This document shows, one piece after another, positions 43,666 to 53,298 of a stretch of DNA of 64,000 nt. The notes under the pieces are model-generated. The model searched no databases and was not told the DNA's origin. It saw only the letters and a list, made by a program, of their open reading frames with translations. The DNA is from Roseovarius litorisediminis (GTDB lineage: Bacteria; Pseudomonadota; Alphaproteobacteria; Rhodobacterales; Rhodobacteraceae), in the NCBI RefSeq assembly GCF_900172295.1, contig NZ_FWFL01000001.1, positions 620,001-684,000 on the forward strand, read 5' to 3'. Each line of letters opens with the position of its first letter. Within the stretch, counting starts at the first letter, position 1. The position numbers and the translations under genes are program-made.

Positions 43666-46602
43666 TCAGCTCAAGGCGTCGTTACAGCGCGCACAGGTGC
43701 CGGGGTGGGCATGGTGACCCACATCTGGCAGAATTTTCCAGCAACGCTGACATTTTTCGCCTTCGGCCGGCTCGAACACAACCCCAATGCCATCCACTTC
43801 CGGCAGGCGGAAAGCCTCGGTCGGGCTGGGGTCTGCGGTCAACGAGATGTCAGAGGTTATACAGACATCCTCGAACACCACTGTTTTCAACAGGGCCAGC
43901 AACTCGGGGTCGCGCACATGGACCACCGGGGCGGCCTCAAGCGAGGCACCGATCACTTTGTCGGTGCGCTGCACCTCCAGTGCGGCAGTGACCACCCGGC
44001 GGGCCTGACGGACCTGGGCCCATTTTGCTGCCAGCGGCTCGTCCAGCCAGTCGGCAGGCGTGTCAGGGATATCCATGAGATGCAGGCTGTTGTCCTCACC
44101 CGGGAACCGCTCAAGCCAGACCTCTTCCATGGTGAAGACCAGAACCGGGGCCAGCCAAGTGGTCAACCGGTGGAACAGGATGTCCAACACGGTGCGCGCA
44201 GCGCGGCGGCGCGGTGTATCGCCATCGGTATAAAGCGCATCCTTGCGGATATCGAAGTAAAAGGCGCTGAGTTCGACAGTGGCGAAGGTAAACAGCGCCT
44301 GAAACACCCCCTGGAAATCATAAGCAGCATAGCCAGTACGCACGCGGTGATCCAGCTCGGCCAGACGGTGCAGCACCCAGCGTTCCAGCTCAGGCATATC
44401 AGCGGGGTCAACCCGGTCGGATTCGTCAAAATGCGCCAGTGCGCCCAGCAGGAACCGCATGGTATTGCGCAGACGGCGATAGCTGTCGGCGGTGCCTTTC
44501 AGGATTTCGGGCCCGATCCGCTGGTCATTGGTATAATCGGTTTGCGCCACCCATAGCCGCAGGATATCGGCGCCATATTGTTTTACCACCTCTTCGGGCA
44601 CGATGGTGTTACCGATGGATTTGGACATTTTCACGCCCTTTGCATCCAGCGTAAAACCATGGGTCAACACGCCGCGATAGGGTGCGTGGCCGATGGTGCC
44701 GCAGGCCTGCAGCATCGAGGAATGAAACCAGCCGCGGTGCTGGTCTGTGCCTTCAAGATAGAGGTCAGCCATGCCGTCCTCGGAGCCGTCTTCGCGGTCG
44801 CGCAGGACAAAGGCATGGGTCGAGCCGCTATCGAACCAGACGTCAAGGATATCGTCGACCTTGTTCCAGTCATCATGGCTGTAATCATTGCCAAGGAACC
44901 GTTCCTTGGCCCCGTCCTTGTACCACGCATCCGCCCCTTCGGCCTCGAACGCCTCAAGGATGCGGGCATTCACGGCCTCGTCGCGCAGCAGGTAGTCGGC
45001 GTCGGTCGGCAGCGCGCCCACTTTGGTAAAGCAGGTCAGCGGCACACCCCAGGCACGTTGACGCGACAGCACCCAGTCGGGCCGTGCTTCGATCATCGAA
45101 TAAAGCCGGTTGCGCCCGGTCTTGGGCGTCCATGTCACCAACTGGTCAATGGAATTGAGCGCACGTTCGCGGATCGTGGTGCCATAGTCGTCCTGCCCGT
45201 CGCCGATGGGGCGGTCGATGGCGGCAAACCATTGCGGCGTGTTGCGATAGATCACCGGCGCCTTGGACCGCCAGGAATGTGGATAGCTGTGCTTGATCTT
45301 GCCACGCGCCAGCAACCCGCCCACTTCGATCAGCTTGTCGATCACGGCCTTGTTGGCGTCACCCTCTTTGCCCTTGCGGTTGAGGATGTATTTGCCCCCA
45401 AAGAACGGCAGATCGGGGCGGAAAGAACCGTCATCCAGCACGTTGTAGGTGATGACCTGTTCCAGCATACCCAAATCACGATACAGTTCATATTCCTCCA
45501 TCCCGTGGGAGGGAGCGCAGTGAACGAACCCGGTGCCTTCTTCATCCGTGACGAAATCAGCCGCGCGGAAATCGCGAAGATCGTCCCATTCGCCATTGCC
45601 ACCTTCGGCACCGGCCAGGGGGTGTTGCAGTGATAGTGTGGAAAGCTCATCTGCCGTCACATCGCGTACGCGGACATACATGCCGTCCTCAAGACGGGCG
45701 CGGGTCATTACATCCCCGGCCAGCTTGTCGGCCAGAATGAAGCGGTCGCCGACATTGGCCCAGCTTTCATCCGGCGTGCCCGTGACTTCGTAAAGGCCGT
45801 AAGCGAAGTTTTCGCCATAAACCACGGCCTTGTTGCTTGGTATGGTCCAGGGGGTGGTCGTCCAGATGACAACATAGGCGCCAACCAAATCACGATTTTG
45901 AAGTTTTGCGCCGCTCCCTGCGACCGGATCAACAACCTTGAACTTCACCCAGATCGTAAAACTTTCCTTGTCGTGATATTCGACCTCGGCCTCGGCCAGC
46001 GCCGTCTGTTCAATCGGCGACCACATCACGGGTTTCGACCCCTGATAAAGCGTGCCGGTCATCAGGAACTTCTGGAATTCCTCGGCGATGATGCGCTCGG
46101 CGCGGAAATCCATTGTCAGGTAGGGTTTCGACCATTTGCCGGTGACGCCCAAGCGCTTGAATTCGTCGCGCTGGATGTCGATCCAGCCTTCGGCGAATTT
46201 GCGGCATTCCTGACGGAAGTCGACGATATTCACGTCGTCCTTGTTCTGGCCTTTGGCACGGTATTGTTCCTCGATCTTCCACTCGATGGGCAGGCCATGA
46301 CAATCCCAGCCGGGAATATAGCGAGCGTCCTTGCCCATCATCTGCTGGCTGCGCACCACCATATCCTTGAGGATCTTGTTCAGCGCGTGGCCGATATGCA
46401 GGTGGCCGTTGGCATAGGGCGGGCCATCATGCAGGGTAAAGGGCGCACGCCCTTCGGCCTTGTCGCGCAGGCGGTCGTAGATACCGATACGGTTCCAGCG
46501 TTCCAGCCATTCAGGCTCGCGTTTGGGCAGGCCAGCGCGCATCGGGAAATCGGTCTGCGGCAGGTTCAGCGTGTCTTTGTAATCGGGTGTTTCGGCGCAC
46601 AT
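43666..46602 (-). CDS. ileS: Isoleucyl-tRNA synthetase
   Basis: Class I synthetase charging tRNA-Ile (978 aa). The HIGH motif is in PPYANGHLHIGHALNK near residue 60 and KMSKS in GVKMSKSIGNTIV. The editing domain lies between the two catalytic halves. A C-terminal zinc-binding tail shows CQRCWKILPDVG with a further CARCNDAL. The start at 46602 (MCAETPDYKDT) is a plausible ATG. No T-box-like leader is seen; the 100 bp upstream contain only the hairpin at 46672-46702. Confidence 0.97.
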   Translation of the reverse strand: MCAETPDYKDTLNLPQTDFPMRAGLPKREPEWLERWNRIGIYDRLRDKAEGRAPFTLHDGPPYANGHLHIGHALNKILKDMVVRSQQMMGKDARYIPGWDCHGLPIEWKIEEQYRAKGQNKDDVNIVDFRQECRKFAEGWIDIQRDEFKRLGVTGKWSKPYLTMDFRAERIIAEEFQKFLMTGTLYQGSKPVMWSPIEQTALAEAEVEYHDKESFTIWVKFKVVDPVAGSGAKLQNRDLVGAYVVIWTTTPWTIPSNKAVVYGENFAYGLYEVTGTPDESWANVGDRFILADKLAGDVMTRARLEDGMYVRVRDVTADELSTLSLQHPLAGAEGGNGEWDDLRDFRAADFVTDEEGTGFVHCAPSHGMEEYELYRDLGMLEQVITYNVLDDGSFRPDLPFFGGKYILNRKGKEGDANKAVIDKLIEVGGLLARGKIKHSYPHSWRSKAPVIYRNTPQWFAAIDRPIGDGQDDYGTTIRERALNSIDQLVTWTPKTGRNRLYSMIEARPDWVLSRQRAWGVPLTCFTKVGALPTDADYLLRDEAVNARILEAFEAEGADAWYKDGAKERFLGNDYSHDDWNKVDDILDVWFDSGSTHAFVLRDREDGSEDGMADLYLEGTDQHRGWFHSSMLQACGTIGHAPYRGVLTHGFTLDAKGVKMSKSIGNTIVPEEVVKQYGADILRLWVAQTDYTNDQRIGPEILKGTADSYRRLRNTMRFLLGALAHFDESDRVDPADMPELERWVLHRLAELDHRVRTGYAAYDFQGVFQALFTFATVELSAFYFDIRKDALYTDGDTPRRRAARTVLDILFHRLTTWLAPVLVFTMEEVWLERFPGEDNSLHLMDIPDTPADWLDEPLAAKWAQVRQARRVVTAALEVQRTDKVIGASLEAAPVVHVRDPELLALLKTVVFEDVCITSDISLTADPSPTEAFRLPEVDGIGVVFEPAEGEKCQRCWKILPDVGHHAHPGTCARCNDALS

Positions 46603-46671
46603 CGGTGGCGTCCTTTGTCTACTGGTCTTGTCAGGGTGTCAGGGGGCGGCGCGCTGGTACATACGCCTTTT

Positions 46672-46702
46672 CCCGGCGGCTCGAATATATCAGAGCGCCG
46701 GG
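46672..46702 (-). other. Hairpin in the ileS leader
   Basis: CCCGGCG (46672-46678) and CGCCGGG (46696-46702) pair; inside, CTC and GAG add three pairs past one bulged G. It is 70-100 bp upstream of ileS on the transcript side. No U-run follows, so it is not an ordinary terminator. It may be a leader stability element. Confidence 0.4.
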
Positions 46703-46872
46703 CATGTAATTCGAATAATGATCGCCAGTATCCGTGTCATGCAGGCCTTATAGGCCGCTGTCCCGGCGGCGTCCAGAGCCGCGTGCAGGGTGCGCCAGAT
46801 TGTCAGGTGCACAGGCCAAGAGACTAGCCTGGGTTGGCCTGCGAGCGGGTATAAAGGCATGGTATAGCGGGT

Positions 46873-47098
46873 TTGAGAATCGGGATCGCAGGACCCGGCA
46901 TTGGCGGGCTGGCCGCGGCAGCGGTACTGGCACGGGATGGCCATGCTGTCACGGTGCATGATCAGTTTGAGGCGCCCCGGCCGGTTGGCTCGGGTCTGTT
47001 TATTCGGCCGGTCGGTCAGGCGGTGCCTGACCGGGTCGGCGCCGGGGCGGCTGGTCTGCGGTGATCTGGCCGCGCCAATGCGGGGGCGCGACATCTGA
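46873..47098 (+). pseudogene. Remnant of an FAD-dependent monooxygenase
   Basis: The N-terminal FAD-binding part of a flavin monooxygenase is intact: GIAGPGIGGLAAAAVLARDG (GxGxxG) and APRPVGSGLFIRPVGQAVPD. The frame then stops at 47064. A one-base shift allows a further stretch to about 47098 with GDLAAPMRGRDI, after which nothing of the family follows. The start would be a TTG without good ribosome site. It is a truncated, frameshifted gene with most of its length deleted before the haemoglobin gene. Confidence 0.7.
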
Positions 47099-47137
47099 GG
47101 TCTTGCAAGGACGTGTCTGGATGGGCAAGTAAAGGGA

Positions 47138-47548
47138 ATGAGTAACGCCCTGCCCCCACGGTTTGACATCACACGCGCGCAGATCGAGCGGGTTGTCGCC
47201 ACCTTTTACGAGGCAATTCGCCGCCACCCCGGTTTGGGGCCGGTGTTTGCCGCGCATGTTACGGACTGGCCCAGGCACGAAGCCAAGATCGCAAATTTCT
47301 GGGCAAATTCCATCCTGCACGAGCGGTGCTATGATGGCAGCCCGATGGCGGCGCATGTGGCCGCACGCAATGTAAGGCCGGGCATGTTTTCAACCTGGCT
47401 TGACCTGTTTGACTCTGTACTCAGGGCCGAATTGAACCCCGATCAGGCCGCCGCCTGGTCGGCCCTGGCGCATCGTATCGGCCGCAGTCTGCGCGCCGGG
47501 TTGGTGGACCGCGAGACGTTGCCTGGCGGCATACCAAAACTGCGTTAG
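47138..47548 (+). CDS. Group III truncated haemoglobin
   Basis: A 136-aa 2-on-2 globin. The segments FYEAIRRHPGLGPVFAAHV, WPRHEAKIANFWANSIL (distal pocket, with the conserved Trp) and FSTWLDLFDSVLRAEL fit group III truncated globins; the proximal His is in GSPMAAHVAARNV. These proteins handle NO, oxygen or sulphide stress, though the role is seldom known. It ends overlapping the stop of the convergent DUF2339 gene by four bases. Just upstream is a decayed monooxygenase. Confidence 0.9.
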   Translation: MSNALPPRFDITRAQIERVVATFYEAIRRHPGLGPVFAAHVTDWPRHEAKIANFWANSILHERCYDGSPMAAHVAARNVRPGMFSTWLDLFDSVLRAELNPDQAAAWSALAHRIGRSLRAGLVDRETLPGGIPKLR

Positions 47549-50280
47549 GTTTCGGGCGTACCCCTTTGCCATTGCTGCGTCATTATCCGATCTAGCCATC
47601 CAAGGCCCGCCAGCCCAAGACCCAACCCCATGAACGAGGCCACCCGGATCAGTCCGGTCAGGCCGGACATGTCAATCAGGAAAACCTTGGCAATGGTCAG
47701 GGCCACGCCCGCCATCGCGATTTTACGCAGCAAATCGGAACGACGCGAGAAGGCCACAAAAAGCAACACGACCGAAACCAGCAAAAGGGCCACGGTGTAG
47801 GTATAAAGCTCGGGCTGGGTGACACCAGACACGCTCAGATCATCGCCCTGCCAGAAACGGCGAATTTCAAGACCGGTGTAATAGCTGGCAAACCCCGCTG
47901 AAATCACCACAAGGGTTGCCCGCAACCAACGGTGCAGATGTTCCAGCTTCCACGCCGCAACGGCAAATGTAAGTGCCAGTGGCAGATACGCCACCGCAAG
48001 GCTGTCAAAGACCAATGGACCAGACACGGTTTCACCTCCGGAGATCAACGGGTTTGCCATAGTGCTCTGCAGCAAGACAAAGACCGCGCCAATTGCGCCG
48101 AATATCAATGCCAGACCGATTCTGATCAGGCGGAGCACACGATGACCGGCCCGAAGCCGGTAAAGCTGATTGGCAGAAGAAATGAACCAGACCGTCGCCA
48201 GCAGGCCAAAGCCCCAGTGACTGCCAAGTTCGTTTTCACCGAAAATCCGGAACAGCAGAACACAGGCAAAGACCGCAGCAATGGTCCATATCGCACTTTC
48301 GACGATCACTCTGGTCGCCGTATCTGCGCGGTGCGACAGAGTGAACCAAGTTGTGGTCAGCAGCACAAGCGTACCTGTATAGGCCAGCAATACCTGCATC
48401 AGCGGCGCGTCATCGGCGGCCCAGATGAATCCCGGATCAATCACCAGCCGATAGCCAATCACCACCGCGCCGGTCTGGATGAACCAGCCCAAAAGCGGCA
48501 GATCGTAACGGCGATCAACCAGCGCTGTACCCAGCAGCATAACCGCCAGTGCCAGTGTCAGCGCGGTTTTTGTCAGGATCAGGAAGAGCGCCAGCGCGAT
48601 CAGGGTGAGCGCGGCAATGGCAAAAAGGGCGGTGCGCAGCCTGCGTTCGGCGCGGTCAGGGCCATGGGCGGTGCGTTCGGCCAAAAGTGTCATGGCGGCG
48701 GCCAGGGCAATCGCGTGCAGCGCCCACAGGTAGCTGCCCAGGACCGGCGCCGGCGCCCACAGAAACTCGAATGTGAAAACTACAGCAGGTCCGAAGGCCG
48801 CAGCGCCCAAAGCCCATATGATCGCCGGGGCCGAATTTTCCCACTGCGTGACCGCCTGTTGCATTCGCCAGAACACCAGCAGCGATCCGGCGGCCCCCAG
48901 AACCGTGAGGATAGTGACGGTGAGAGGTGGTGCGGTTTCAGGGCCGCGTTCGATCATCGCCTGAAATGCGGTATAAAGCGGCCCATTGGTCAGGGCCTGA
49001 TGGGCAATAACGGTCAACAGGCCCGCAGCGGGCACCAGCGACAGATCCTCGAGTGCGGAGGCATGGCGCATCCACATGGTTGTGGCCACCAACAGGATCG
49101 CCAGCATGAAAAGCGCCAGCCAGACCGTATCGGCCGTAGCGGCCTGCGAAGCGACATAGGCCCCGGCAACGGTTGTGGCGGGCACCATGGCGATGGCCAG
49201 GCGGGTTGGAAACTCGGGAAACGGGCGGGTGCCGGTTATTGCGCCCAACAAAGAGGTGCCGCCGTGGGCCGGAACTATCCGGCGCTCCGGCACGATCAAC
49301 GCCAGCCCCGTGACAAGCGGCATGAAGACCAAAAAATGCAGCTCTCCGGCACCGCCAAGGTACAAGATGCTCGACGCCAGCACCGTGGCCAACAAGACAA
49401 TGGCCGAAACCCACGCCCAGCGTTTGACCGAGTCCACCGCCAGCCCGGCCAGCGCGATCAGGGCGAAGTAATAGTAAAACAGCCAGGGCGCATCCGATTG
49501 CCCATCCAGCAGGAACGGCGCGGCAGTGGCGCCGATAATGCCACCCGCAGCCAGAAACGGGCCGTAGAACCAGCCCAGCACTATGGCCAGAGCACAGACG
49601 ATCACAAGTCCGGCAAGGGCCGTGCCCGGTGAAATCAGACCGTACAACACATGCGCTGCCATCACTCCGGCAAACAGCGCCACCAGACCGGCCCCTGACA
49701 GGGTTGACGGCAGGTACTGGCTTGTTCCCTGGGTTTCGTCACCATAGCGGCGGCGAATCCCCTCTCCGCCCGCAATCAGTGCCGTCCCAAGGCCAAGCGC
49801 CCCCATGACGCGCCAGAACGGGGTCAAAAGACCTTTTTCGACGCCATATTGAACCATGAACACGCCTGCCAGCGCCAGCGACACCCCGGCCACGGCCAGT
49901 GCCCAATTGTCCCGCAACCAGTCCCCCAGGGCGGCAGCCTTGTCAGCGCGAAAGACATAAGCGCGGGGCGTTTCGCCCTCATTTTCGATCACATCGTCAG
50001 GCGGCGTGACAATGCGTTTGGCCTGGGGCCGGGCCTTGGGTTGCGACACAGAGGGTTGCGGTTCCTGTTCTGCGGTCGTGTAAGCGGTTTTGTCTGCATC
50101 CGCGGGGGGGCTCGACAGAGGCCCCTGCTCTGGCGCGGCGATATGGGGCGAGACCTCTTTCAAGGCTTCTTCAAGCCTGCCAACGCGGGTTTTCAGACGG
50201 GCGTGCGAAACCAGCAGATAGGGCACGCCAAACAGGATGACGAGACCAAAAAGTCCAGCGAGGTTAAGCAGAAATTCCAT
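47545..50280 (-). CDS. DUF2339 polytopic membrane protein
   Basis: A 911-aa protein with more than twenty membrane segments of the DUF2339 type. An N-terminal anchor is followed by a coiled and charged region (about 25-90, VGRLEEALKEV and acidic/Pro-rich text), then the repeated hydrophobic core. The ATG at 50280 is chosen over a TTG at 50286, but neither has a strong ribosome site. It is the last gene of a run with ycjF, a GNAT enzyme and ycjX. The function is unknown; it may act in envelope maintenance. Confidence 0.85.
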   Translation of the reverse strand: MEFLLNLAGLFGLVILFGVPYLLVSHARLKTRVGRLEEALKEVSPHIAAPEQGPLSSPPADADKTAYTTAEQEPQPSVSQPKARPQAKRIVTPPDDVIENEGETPRAYVFRADKAAALGDWLRDNWALAVAGVSLALAGVFMVQYGVEKGLLTPFWRVMGALGLGTALIAGGEGIRRRYGDETQGTSQYLPSTLSGAGLVALFAGVMAAHVLYGLISPGTALAGLVIVCALAIVLGWFYGPFLAAGGIIGATAAPFLLDGQSDAPWLFYYYFALIALAGLAVDSVKRWAWVSAIVLLATVLASSILYLGGAGELHFLVFMPLVTGLALIVPERRIVPAHGGTSLLGAITGTRPFPEFPTRLAIAMVPATTVAGAYVASQAATADTVWLALFMLAILLVATTMWMRHASALEDLSLVPAAGLLTVIAHQALTNGPLYTAFQAMIERGPETAPPLTVTILTVLGAAGSLLVFWRMQQAVTQWENSAPAIIWALGAAAFGPAVVFTFEFLWAPAPVLGSYLWALHAIALAAAMTLLAERTAHGPDRAERRLRTALFAIAALTLIALALFLILTKTALTLALAVMLLGTALVDRRYDLPLLGWFIQTGAVVIGYRLVIDPGFIWAADDAPLMQVLLAYTGTLVLLTTTWFTLSHRADTATRVIVESAIWTIAAVFACVLLFRIFGENELGSHWGFGLLATVWFISSANQLYRLRAGHRVLRLIRIGLALIFGAIGAVFVLLQSTMANPLISGGETVSGPLVFDSLAVAYLPLALTFAVAAWKLEHLHRWLRATLVVISAGFASYYTGLEIRRFWQGDDLSVSGVTQPELYTYTVALLLVSVVLLFVAFSRRSDLLRKIAMAGVALTIAKVFLIDMSGLTGLIRVASFMGLGLGLAGLGWLDRIMTQQWQRGTPET

Positions 50281-50315
50281 CAGCAAACTGTCTTAAATTT
50301 CGCGGCTAGACGACG

Positions 50316-51314
50316 TTAGCCTGTTGAAAACAGACCCGCAAGCGCGCGTTTGACCAGCCCAGTAACCGACGGGCGTTTGGCGCGGGTAAAGGGCAAGGGG
50401 CGGCAGACCTCCATTGCGGCGACACCGACACGGGCGGTAAGGGCGCCGTTTACCACGCCCTCGCCAAACCGGCGGGACAATTTGGACAACACCCCGCCCC
50501 CGGCGACAGAGCCGATCAAGTCATCGCCCACGGCCACCGCACCTGTGGCCACAAGATGCGTCATGACAGCACGCGCCAGTCGCCAACTGCCCAAGGTGCC
50601 CGAGCGGCCGCCATAAACTTCGGCAATGCGGCGAATCATCCGCAGATTGGCCGTCAGGGCGGTTACAACGTCGGCCAATGCCAGCGGGACAATGGCCGTG
50701 ACTGTGGCCACCTGACGCGAAGCGGCCTCGATCTCGCGCATGGCGACGGCATCAAGCGGGGTCAGAAGTTCGGTTTCCGCAAGGCCCAGCAGACCTGCGG
50801 CATCAAACTGTTCGGGGCCATATTCCGCCAGCCGGTCACGACCCCAGCGGGTATCCTCGCGACCCTTGTATAGCTGGGTCAGCCGGGTAACGACCGCCCG
50901 CGCCTGCCCCAGGTCCTGCTGTGACAGGGCCGCGCTGGCGGCGCGGTGCAGACTGTCAATTTTGCCAAGGCGTGAAAATGCAGCCAGTTCGCGCAGGGCA
51001 ATGACCAGCAAAACCAGGGCAAAAGCGGTGATCAGCCCGGTCACCGCATAACCCAGCAGCGGTGAGCGCGCGATCAGACCGGTAACAAAGTCCCATGCCG
51101 CCACAGAAATCATCACCCCCATGAGGGTCAGCAGCAAAGACCAGAAAAGCCGCGCCAGACGCGAAGGGTTCCGCGCGGCAAGCAAGGCCACTGTCTGCAT
51201 CGCTCGGCCCGAAGGCGGCGGTGTGACATCGTCATCGGGCACCGGCGGGGCGGCATCCGGTGCAGGCGCGGGGGCGACCCCTTCAAGGTCAATCAGGATC
51301 GGGCCTTGGGTCAT
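50316..51314 (-). CDS. ycjF: YcjF family membrane protein
   Basis: A 332-aa protein of the YcjF (TIGR01620/DUF697) type. A Pro-rich cytoplasmic N-terminus is followed by two membrane helices at about 56-110 (LFWSLLLTLMGVMISVAAW and YAVTGLITAFALVLLVIAL). A conserved C-terminal helical domain has ADVVTALTANLRMIRRIAEVYGG and a final amphipathic helix. In Proteobacteria it is paired with the GTPase-like YcjX. Its ATG overlaps the GNAT stop by four bases, and it precedes the DUF2339 gene by 36 bp. Confidence 0.92.
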   Translation of the reverse strand: MTQGPILIDLEGVAPAPAPDAAPPVPDDDVTPPPSGRAMQTVALLAARNPSRLARLFWSLLLTLMGVMISVAAWDFVTGLIARSPLLGYAVTGLITAFALVLLVIALRELAAFSRLGKIDSLHRAASAALSQQDLGQARAVVTRLTQLYKGREDTRWGRDRLAEYGPEQFDAAGLLGLAETELLTPLDAVAMREIEAASRQVATVTAIVPLALADVVTALTANLRMIRRIAEVYGGRSGTLGSWRLARAVMTHLVATGAVAVGDDLIGSVAGGGVLSKLSRRFGEGVVNGALTARVGVAAMEVCRPLPFTRAKRPSVTGLVKRALAGLFSTG

Positions 51315-51772
51315 GTCATTGCCTTTTCTGGTGCCGGTTTATGTGGTGGCCAGACCATCAGGATGTCCGGCAGGCTTTCATCATTGCCAACGCCGGAACT
51401 GCGGGACACTTCGGCAAAGCCCTGCGCGGCATAGAACTGACGGGCCGGTTTGTTGGCCTGCACGACGTAAAGCTCAAGCCGGTCGGCGCAGGATTTGGCA
51501 TCGTCCAGCAGGAGCCGTCCCAACCCCTTGCCGCGCGCCCGCGGATGCACATAGATCGCATGGACACGTGCACCGTCACGCGCAATAAACCCGGCCGGAC
51601 CCCGCCCGTCACGGATCAGTCTGACCCAGCCCCGCCGAACCACCTTTGTCAGAAGCCCAAGGTCCGTCCTGCGGCTGCGCACCTGCGGCAGCCACGGCGT
51701 ATCCCGGGTAAAAGACCACAGAATCGCCGCCAGCTGCGGCACGTGCCTGAGCCGGGCGGGCGACGGGCTCAT
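51311..51772 (-). CDS. GNAT family N-acetyltransferase
   Basis: A 153-aa single-domain GNAT. The acetyl-CoA-binding motif A is IYVHPRARGKGLGRLLLDDA and motif B is ELYVVQANKPARQFYAAQGF. It is placed precisely between ycjX and ycjF with four-base overlaps on both sides, so it is translationally coupled and likely to modify one of these proteins or a metabolite of the same process. Substrate unknown. Confidence 0.92.
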   Translation of the reverse strand: MSPSPARLRHVPQLAAILWSFTRDTPWLPQVRSRRTDLGLLTKVVRRGWVRLIRDGRGPAGFIARDGARVHAIYVHPRARGKGLGRLLLDDAKSCADRLELYVVQANKPARQFYAAQGFAEVSRSSGVGNDESLPDILMVWPPHKPAPEKAMT

Positions 51773-53184
51773 AACCTGTCCCCGATCAGAAACTGTGCGG
51801 CGCGATCCAGACGGATATGCGGCGGGCCTTCACCGGGTCTGAGGCTGAGTTTGGCAGGCGCAAAGGACATCACCTGATAATCGGCGTCCAGCCATTTTTC
51901 GGCGCCTTGGCGGGCGGGTGACAGCAGGCGCGCAGGGTCTTCAGGTAAGTCGCCGGGGTAAAAAGCCGCCTGTTTACCACTGTCCAGAAGCTGGCCGCGC
52001 ACGCAATCCAGCGGCCTGCCGTCATGGGTGATGGTTTGCTCGACCGTGGCGCGCAGGGCGGCGATAGCCATGGCCTGCGTATCCGCCCCGGCAAAATCGG
52101 CACGGTCGCGCGCCTCGCGGGTCAACGCCTGCATGATCGCGGCCAGACGGGCGTGCTGGGAATGATGCAGGTGATCGGCCTTGGTCGCCGCAAACAGGAT
52201 TTTTTCAACCCGGCGACCCAGAAAAAGCTGAGACAGAAAGGCGTTCCGTCCAGGGCGAAAGGCGCTAAGAATATCTGTCATGGCACGGCGCATATCCTCG
52301 ACCGCCTGGGGGCCTTTGTGGATGGCACCAAGGGCATCTACCAGCACCACCTGCCGGTCAATGCGGGCAAAATGATCGCGAAAGAAGGGTTTGACCACCT
52401 GCGATTTATAGGCCTCGAACCGCCGCTCCATCTCACGCCAAAGCGATTTTCGGGGCGGTGACGCGGGTGCCGAGAGTGGCGCAAAGGTGATCGCCGGAGA
52501 GCCCGCCAGATCGCCCGGCAGCAAGAAGCGCCCCGGCGTGCAGTCGTAAAAGCCCGCATCCCGCGCCGCATGCAGGTAGGCGGTAAAGCTTTCCGCCAGC
52601 AATCGGGCCGTAGGCTCGTCCAGCCTGGCGGTGGTATCGGTGGCCCGAGCATGCCTGAGATAGTCGGCCGCCTGCGCGCGCGAATCAAACCGCGACAGCA
52701 CCTCGGCGGACCACTGGGTATAGGTCTTGTCCAGCAGCGCCAGATCCAGCAGCCATTCCCCGGGATAGTCCACGATATCCAGATGCACGGTGCGCGGCCC
52801 GGAAAGGCCGGCCAGCAGGCCCGCCGGTCGCACCCGCAACGACAGGCGCAGTTCCGATACGGCCCGTGTGCTGTCGGGCCAATGGGGCGTGGCGGCGGTC
52901 AGCGACCCAAGATGCGCCTCAAAATCAAAACGGGGAACGGTATCGTCCGGTTGCGGCTGCAGGAACGCCGCTGAAATCCGGCCGTCTGACGCCGCCAGCA
53001 GGCCCGGCATCCGGCCCCTGTCCATCAGATTGGCCACCAGCGACGTGATAAACACCGTCTTGCCCGACCGCGCCAACCCGGTCACGCCAAGGCGAATCAC
53101 CGGTTCGAACAATGCCTCGGAAATCGTGTCGGTAACGGTTTCAACCCCGCGTGTCAGCCCGTCCGCTATCGTCGCTATTACCAA
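51769..53184 (-). CDS. ycjX: YcjX-like stress GTPase (DUF463)
   Basis: A 471-aa P-loop protein of the YcjX family. Walker A is in [20 protein letters not shown]; the DYPG block [16 protein letters not shown] is the switch/G3-like element, and TKADH lies in the G4 position. The start is a TTG at 53184 ([13 protein letters not shown]), because the family N-terminus starts there and no ATG is available; the frame extends further upstream only as an artefact. First gene of ycjX-GNAT-ycjF-DUF2339, divergent from truA. YcjX is associated with heat- and envelope-stress regulons. Confidence 0.9.
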   Translation of the reverse strand: MVIATIADGLTRGVETVTDTISEALFEPVIRLGVTGLARSGKTVFITSLVANLMDRGRMPGLLAASDGRISAAFLQPQPDDTVPRFDFEAHLGSLTAATPHWPDSTRAVSELRLSLRVRPAGLLAGLSGPRTVHLDIVDYPGEWLLDLALLDKTYTQWSAEVLSRFDSRAQAADYLRHARATDTTARLDEPTARLLAESFTAYLHAARDAGFYDCTPGRFLLPGDLAGSPAITFAPLSAPASPPRKSLWREMERRFEAYKSQVVKPFFRDHFARIDRQVVLVDALGAIHKGPQAVEDMRRAMTDILSAFRPGRNAFLSQLFLGRRVEKILFAATKADHLHHSQHARLAAIMQALTREARDRADFAGADTQAMAIAALRATVEQTITHDGRPLDCVRGQLLDSGKQAAFYPGDLPEDPARLLSPARQGAEKWLDADYQVMSFAPAKLSLRPGEGPPHIRLDRAAQFLIGDRL

Positions 53185-53298
53185 GCCACTACCCCTTTGC
53201 GCCTTCTTGATGTTCAAGATAGGCGCGCCCGGACCTACATGCCAGAGGGGAGGTTTGGGGGATTGTTCCCCCGGTGTTGCCGGGCTATTGGACGCTTC

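Noticed and set aside
46603-46872. T-box or other tRNA-sensing leader before ileS
   Set aside because: No T-box sequence, no specifier stem pattern and no terminator/antiterminator; only one hairpin without U-run.
47932-49632. 566-aa plus-strand open frame opposite the DUF2339 gene
   Set aside because: Composition rich in Gln/Arg/His without hydrophobic or family pattern; it is the antisense shadow of a clear membrane protein gene in high-GC DNA.
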